Shown: positions 27,677 to 30,744 of the stretch, piece by piece | Numbering within the stretch: the first letter of the stretch is position 1 | How the letters are laid out: each line of letters starts with the position of its first letter | IMG/VR virus record: IMGVR_UViG_3300047369_000089 | Location: 1 to 30,744 of that record | DNA from: a virus | Strand: one strand, 5' to 3' | Length of the DNA stretch: 30,744 nucleotides | The notes under the pieces: generated by a model | What the model was told of the DNA's origin: nothing | The model's input: only the letters and a program-made list of their open reading frames with translations | The model's database searches: none | Position numbers and translations under genes: made by a program

Positions 27677-28198
27677 CTCGTAAGTATTGTAAATATCTTT
27701 TAAGTCCTTTACACGTTGTTTAACGCAGCTTGAGCAGCTTGTAACCTCTACGCCTTTCTTTTGAAATACTCTAGCGTATATTGTAGCAAGTTCATAGTTT
27801 TGTGACTGGCTTACCATTCCGTTTGAATTTGTAAAAAAACCATGTAGAAAAGTGTACTCTGATTCTGTAAGGCAAAGCGGTTGTTTTCTAAACCTCATCT
27901 TATTGAGTTTCTCTTTACGCTCATCACAGCCGCAATCTTCCCCAGCTAAAAACTTTACAGCCTTTTTAATACCAGTAACTTCTGTTATTGCTTCTACTAC
28001 ATCTCCTAATCCAGTTGGTGCGTTCTCTGCGTGTTTCGCTTCTAGTTCTTCTTGAGTCTTAATAGGCTCATCACAAACCTCAGCAACAGCTTTCTCTGCA
28101 TCTTGAATCTCTTTCTCTATTCTTGCAGCTTTCGCTTGTTCTACCGTGAGACCTTGATCAATCTCTTCTGGTGTTCTTCTAAATCTTTTATTTGCCAT
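27674..28198 (-). CDS. Conserved Cys-rich phage protein, 174 aa
   Basis: The 174-residue protein contains GLGDVVEAITEVTGIKKAVK followed by FLAGEDCGCDERKEKLNKM, a pattern that recurs in Bacteroidota phages and prophages, and ends with SCSSCVKQRVKDLKDIYNTY. Two Cys pairs (CGC and CSSC) could bind metal. A charged N-terminal helix (about 15-60) precedes. It lies between the 57-aa gene and the ParB-like gene. The family is conserved but of unknown function as far as I know. Confidence 0.7.
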   Translation of the reverse strand: MANKRFRRTPEEIDQGLTVEQAKAARIEKEIQDAEKAVAEVCDEPIKTQEELEAKHAENAPTGLGDVVEAITEVTGIKKAVKFLAGEDCGCDERKEKLNKMRFRKQPLCLTESEYTFLHGFFTNSNGMVSQSQNYELATIYARVFQKKGVEVTSCSSCVKQRVKDLKDIYNTYE

Positions 28199-28361
28199 CT
28201 TTGTTCTTTTTTATTCCTTGTAGAGTTATCTCATTTGCTATTACCATGTTCAATATATCTCGCATTGCTACAAAGTTAGGGCTTTCGCTCTTCATCTCTT
28301 CCAGTAGCATTACTGTATAAATGTCTTTTTGATTGCTTAAAAATGCTTTTATCTCTTTCAT
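28188..28361 (-). CDS. Small protein upstream of Cys-rich gene, 57 aa
   Basis: A 57-codon frame starts at the ATG at 28361 and ends within the next gene, overlapping it by 11 bases. It begins MKEIKAFLSNQKDIYTVMLL and continues with EEMKSESPNFVAMRDILNMV. It is helical throughout and has a good start position 11 bases after the sigma-like gene. Function unknown. Confidence 0.65.
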   Translation of the reverse strand: MKEIKAFLSNQKDIYTVMLLEEMKSESPNFVAMRDILNMVIANEITLQGIKKNKDGK

Positions 28362-28372
28362 TGTGTTCGTGT

Positions 28373-28918
28373 TTATAGTTTATCGTAGTCTTCGTTATTA
28401 AAGTCTTCGTAGTCTTCTCCTAGACGCTCTCTAAGTTGGTTCTTACAGAAGTTTACTGTATGGAATATGTTCGTAACGCTGATTCTTGTTACTGTGCTTA
28501 ATGCTCTCATAGACATTCCAGACTCAATGTACAAAGTAAATAGTTCTTTGTTGTATGGATATCCTTCCTTATCTAAGTTGTTCAGCTCTTCGTATAGTTT
28601 TTGAGTGATCTTCGTGTAGCCTCCCTCTCTTTGTTCTTTGTAGTCTTCTGATTCGATAACTTTGAACTCTGTAATATCGTAGAAGAAAAACTTACCTTTG
28701 TCTTTTAGGTAAGACTTGTACATATTGTTTAGCACTCTCCAGATATAGGACTTGCTTACTTCTCCTTTTTCGTTTATTACTTTCTCTCCAGCGTTGTAAT
28801 AGTGTAGTCTTAAATACATCTCTTGTACTATGTCCTCAGCGTGAGAAGTGCAGCCCATAGCTTGTAAGAATCTTAGATACTCTTCGTGATACTTTGATAC
28901 TTTTTCTAGCCAGTCCAT
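28373..28918 (-). CDS. Sigma-70-like RNA polymerase factor
   Basis: The 181-residue protein has a region 2-like segment (about 25-42, HAEDIVQEMYLRLHYY), a linker, and a region 4-like helix-turn-helix near residues 134-165 (MSMRALSTVTRISVTNIFHT, then VNFCKNQLRERL). This is the layout of small, ECF-type sigma factors, which replace the host factor at selected promoters. It sits at the end of the early genes just before the packaging and structural genes, a fitting place for a late-gene activator. The bipartite motif found at five later genes is a candidate target. The fold is moderately secure; the target is inferred. Confidence 0.7.
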   Translation of the reverse strand: MDWLEKVSKYHEEYLRFLQAMGCTSHAEDIVQEMYLRLHYYNAGEKVINEKGEVSKSYIWRVLNNMYKSYLKDKGKFFFYDITEFKVIESEDYKEQREGGYTKITQKLYEELNNLDKEGYPYNKELFTLYIESGMSMRALSTVTRISVTNIFHTVNFCKNQLRERLGEDYEDFNNEDYDKL

Positions 28919-29115
28919 TAGTTTTTGTCTTTTAGAGTTGCTGTGAAATGGTCTAGGAACTCATCTTGTGTAATTTCGTTTACCATCAATGCACTCGGCA
29001 AGTCTGTTAAATATATTACAATGTGGTTTCCGTTCTCTTTGAGATATTCAATTATTGACTCAGCCAGTTCTACTGTATCTTTGCCGTAATCAATAATGTA
29101 AAATTTATCCTTCAT
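28918..29115 (-). CDS. Hypothetical protein, 65 aa
   Basis: This is an unrecognised 65-residue acidic protein, beginning MKDKFYIIDYGKDTVELAES. It is a mix of strand and helix with no motif. It overlaps the sigma-like gene by one base and its upstream neighbour by four (ATGA), so it is translated with them. Confidence 0.65.
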   Translation of the reverse strand: MKDKFYIIDYGKDTVELAESIIEYLKENGNHIVIYLTDLPSALMVNEITQDEFLDHFTATLKDKN

Positions 29116-29360
29116 TTAATACGCTTTGAGTTTATAGGCTGTCTGTTTAGCTGGTCGTACTCTTTAAGGATTGTGAGAATTTGATTCTTTAGGTTTATTG
29201 CTTCGATTGATTCTCTTGGATTCTTAATCTGTTTTATAAGTGCCACGTTTCCACGTGTAAACTTGTGCAAGTCTTGAACAAACCCAATAGAAGTTTCTGC
29301 ACTTCCGTTAGGTTTGCTCAAAATTGCCATTAATATCTCGTCACTAGAAAGGTAAGTCAT
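29112..29360 (-). CDS. Hypothetical protein, 82 aa
   Basis: This is an unrecognised 82-residue helical protein. It overlaps the SSB gene by 17 bases and the following gene by four. It has a charged, basic end (QLNRQPINSKRIK). Its place between an SSB and a sigma-like gene suggests a minor role in replication or transcription, without direct support. Confidence 0.65.
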   Translation of the reverse strand: MTYLSSDEILMAILSKPNGSAETSIGFVQDLHKFTRGNVALIKQIKNPRESIEAINLKNQILTILKEYDQLNRQPINSKRIK

Positions 29361-29685
29361 TTTTTGTCTCTTCTATATGTGGACTATCTGACATTTCTAC
29401 CTTGTCACATCTCCAATGGTTCAAACTGTTGTAGACTTTACCATTGTACTCTTGTCCTCGAATTGTAAATTCGACCTTTACAACATCTCCAACGTTATTG
29501 AACTTTATAAAGTTGTCTACATGTTCTACATAGTCTGCTTTTTTGTACATTCCGAACTTCATTCTAGTTACATAGCCACTCTCTGACGTTGTGTCTACTA
29601 CGTAATCTAATACAGCAGCTCCGTTGTCTAGTACTTTCTTTTCTGTGATCTCTGAAATTGTACCCTTTACTTTAAAATTTTCCAT
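29344..29685 (-). CDS. ssb: DUF3127-like single-stranded DNA-binding protein
   Basis: The 113-residue protein begins MENFKVKGTISEITEKKVLD, has strands typical of an OB fold, and contains VGDVVKVEFTIRGQEYNGKV, a motif of DUF3127 proteins of Bacteroidota. The final residues NDLPF match the acidic, Phe-ending tail by which bacterial SSBs bind partner proteins. It follows the exonuclease gene after a gap of 74 bases. It probably coats single strands during replication and recombination by the phage system. Confidence 0.8.
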   Translation of the reverse strand: MENFKVKGTISEITEKKVLDNGAAVLDYVVDTTSESGYVTRMKFGMYKKADYVEHVDNFIKFNNVGDVVKVEFTIRGQEYNGKVYNSLNHWRCDKVEMSDSPHIEETKNDLPF

Positions 29686-29759
29686 TTTTCTTTACTTTTT
29701 TTTGTTAATATATTAAACTTTTTTAGTTAATCCTCGTAGTGTTTAAAACTTACCACTTA

Positions 29760-30542
29760 TTAACTTAGTGTTTTGTAGTATTCTCTAGCCATCTTTACAG
29801 CCGTTTTCATCTTCTCAATGTCTTCATCTGTTAGCATAACCTTAAACGCTTTTAATCTCTTATCTGTTGGGATCTTAGATATGTCGAAGTACTCTATTAC
29901 CTCTCGCTCTGTTTCCTCAGATACCTCTGCACCCTCGCCACGCTTCCAGCTAACTCTTCTCATTTCATCCAGTATTAAGTTCTCTGGAGTTGGTACAAGA
30001 CAATAGCATAGGTAGCTCTCAGTTCTACCAGTTAGCCACATATAAGCCTTGAGCTGCCATTCGTATAGACTATTGTTTAGTTCAGTATCAAAGAATGGAA
30101 ACGTAGCGGCAGACCAACTAGACTTAACATCTATAACGCTATCACTTGTTAACACATCAGGTGTACCTTGAATGAAGTCATTCTCAAAATGCTCATCATT
30201 CTTAAATAAGAAATCCTTCTCTAGCATTATGCTGGTAAGCTCTATAGAAGCCTCCTCTACCTCGTTACCCTTATCCAGATACTTAGAATTGATTTCTTGC
30301 TTAATACCGAACTCACGCTCTAAATAAAGCTCTGTAACATAGCTCTTCGCTCCCTTGCTTAGTTCTGGCTCTGCATCTCTCTTGAGTAGTAGCGTATCTC
30401 TTAGCTCTGCTTGTTTCTCGGTTAGCTTAATCTTAGCCAGTAACCCGTTCAAGGTTACCAGCTGCTTCTCTGTGATACTTGTTTTACTATCTGTTGCCAT
30501 CAGCCTACCAAGCTGTGAGGCTCTTATCTTTAAGTCTTTCAT
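29760..30542 (-). CDS. PD-(D/E)XK exonuclease (YqaJ/RecB-like)
   Basis: The 260-residue protein has the active-site pattern of PD-(D/E)XK exonucleases: KGNEVEE (91-97), IQGTPDVL (124-131, Asp129), SVIDVKSSW (135-143, with DVK at 138-140) and QLKAYMWL (163-170). An N-terminal helical region precedes. Such nucleases degrade one strand of duplex ends to create substrate for the annealing protein, here ERF, whose stop overlaps this start (TAATG). The pair therefore forms a Red-like recombination system, with SSB downstream. Confidence 0.85.
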   Translation of the reverse strand: MKDLKIRASQLGRLMATDSKTSITEKQLVTLNGLLAKIKLTEKQAELRDTLLLKRDAEPELSKGAKSYVTELYLEREFGIKQEINSKYLDKGNEVEEASIELTSIMLEKDFLFKNDEHFENDFIQGTPDVLTSDSVIDVKSSWSAATFPFFDTELNNSLYEWQLKAYMWLTGRTESYLCYCLVPTPENLILDEMRRVSWKRGEGAEVSEETEREVIEYFDISKIPTDKRLKAFKVMLTDEDIEKMKTAVKMAREYYKTLS

Positions 30543-30744
30543 TATCCTAGTCTTTTAAGTTGCTCAGGTGTTAACTTGAAGCCGTTAATAATTTGCTCTT
30601 TTTTGATTGTACCTTTTTCAATCGCTGAAAGAGCTTTCTCAAATCTGTCATTAGGTAGAGCTTTCTCAAATCTGTCGCTAGGTAGAGGCTGCTTAGCTGC
30701 GTCTGTATCTACATCTGTAACAATGCCGAGAAGACAGCTCAATG
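30536..30744. repeat. Right copy of the 209-bp terminal redundancy
   Basis: This is the second copy of the window's first 209 bases and differs only at C30661 (T126 in the left copy). The mismatch changes one codon of the ERF protein (Ala here, Thr in the left copy). It falls within a 27-bp tandem repeat, so it may reflect strain variation or exchange between repeat units. Confidence 0.95.
30542..30742 (-). CDS. erf: ERF gene, repeated 3' part (contig redundancy)
   Basis: This is the C-terminal 66 codons of the same ERF gene found at 7-549, seen again because the contig overlaps itself. It is open to the window edge and has no real start here; the apparent Met is internal to the full protein. 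It differs from the other copy by one residue (Ala for Thr in the first repeat motif). Count it as one gene with 7-549. Confidence 0.9.
   Translation of the reverse strand: MSCLLGIVTDVDTDAAKQPLPSDRFEKALPNDRFEKALSAIEKGTIKKEQIINGFKLTPEQLKRLG

Noticed and set aside
30542-30742. A second ERF paralogue
   Set aside because: It is identical to the other copy except for one base and coincides exactly with the terminal redundancy of the contig.
1-30744. tRNA genes, integrase, attachment site, lysogeny repressor, DNA polymerase
   Set aside because: None was recognised by eye in either strand. Highly divergent forms cannot be excluded without profile searches.

Overview
The window is one complete genome of a small tailed bacteriophage, opened at an arbitrary point inside a recombination gene. 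Bases 1-209 recur at 30536-30744 with one mismatch, so the unit genome is about 30,535 bp and is either circular/circularly permuted or carries a short terminal repeat. All convincing genes lie on the minus strand, so transcription runs from high to low coordinates and passes through the junction. The host is probably a member of the Bacteroidota, most likely a flavobacterium. The reasons are the AT-rich DNA, the A-rich start regions without strong Shine-Dalgarno sequences, two promoters of the Bacteroidota type (TTG, 20 bp, TATATTTG), a DUF3127-like single-strand-binding protein, and structural proteins of types I know from flavobacterial phages. No integrase or lysogeny repressor is recognisable, so a strictly lytic life is the simpler reading. 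The long contractile-sheath and baseplate set is absent and there is a tape measure of about 700 residues, so this is probably a siphovirus.

Early and replication region (transcribed 5410 -> 1 -> junction -> about 27.6 kb). A promoter with an embedded inverted repeat (5431-5461) starts a string of small unknown genes (5410 to 3335). They are spaced by a repeated 20-bp leader and by two matching G/C hairpins. Next come a stand-alone DnaA domain IV-like protein, a replication initiator whose gene contains an iteron array (probable origin, 2596-2761), a DnaB-like helicase, NinG, an ERF annealing protein, a PD-(D/E)XK exonuclease, a DUF3127-like SSB, two small unknowns and a sigma-70-like protein. 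A 57-aa gene, a Cys-rich protein, a ParB-like protein and an unusually AT-rich ABC-ATPase/GNAT fusion lead into the terminase genes.

Packaging and virion region (26.0 -> 8.1 kb). The order is small and large terminase, a two-gene unit with its own copy of the early-type promoter and operator, a tail-assembly chaperone with a convincing but previously hidden -1 frameshift extension, a probable tail terminator and HK97-gp10-like protein, two tail/baseplate proteins, the tape measure, an XkdF-like protease, a scaffold-like acidic protein, the major capsid protein, the tail tube, portal, connector, and a tail-fibre module with two tandem lectin-like (DUF1566-type) paralogues. The portal lies downstream of the capsid and tail genes, which is an uncommon order.

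Lysis region (8.1 -> 5.5 kb): two small two-helix membrane proteins (holin candidates), a GH108 endolysin, a lipoprotein with a C-terminal membrane anchor that looks like a unimolecular spanin, and a metallophosphoesterase, closed by an intrinsic terminator.

Regulatory structure is rich. There are four minus-strand intrinsic terminators, one plus-strand terminator that may end a small antisense-strand RNA, two copies of an early-type promoter/operator, and five copies of a bipartite 34-36 bp motif directly upstream of structural or packaging-linked genes. Several genes shorter than 60 codons were found by reading overlaps of the ATGA/TAATG kind. No stretch longer than 300 bases lacks a gene.
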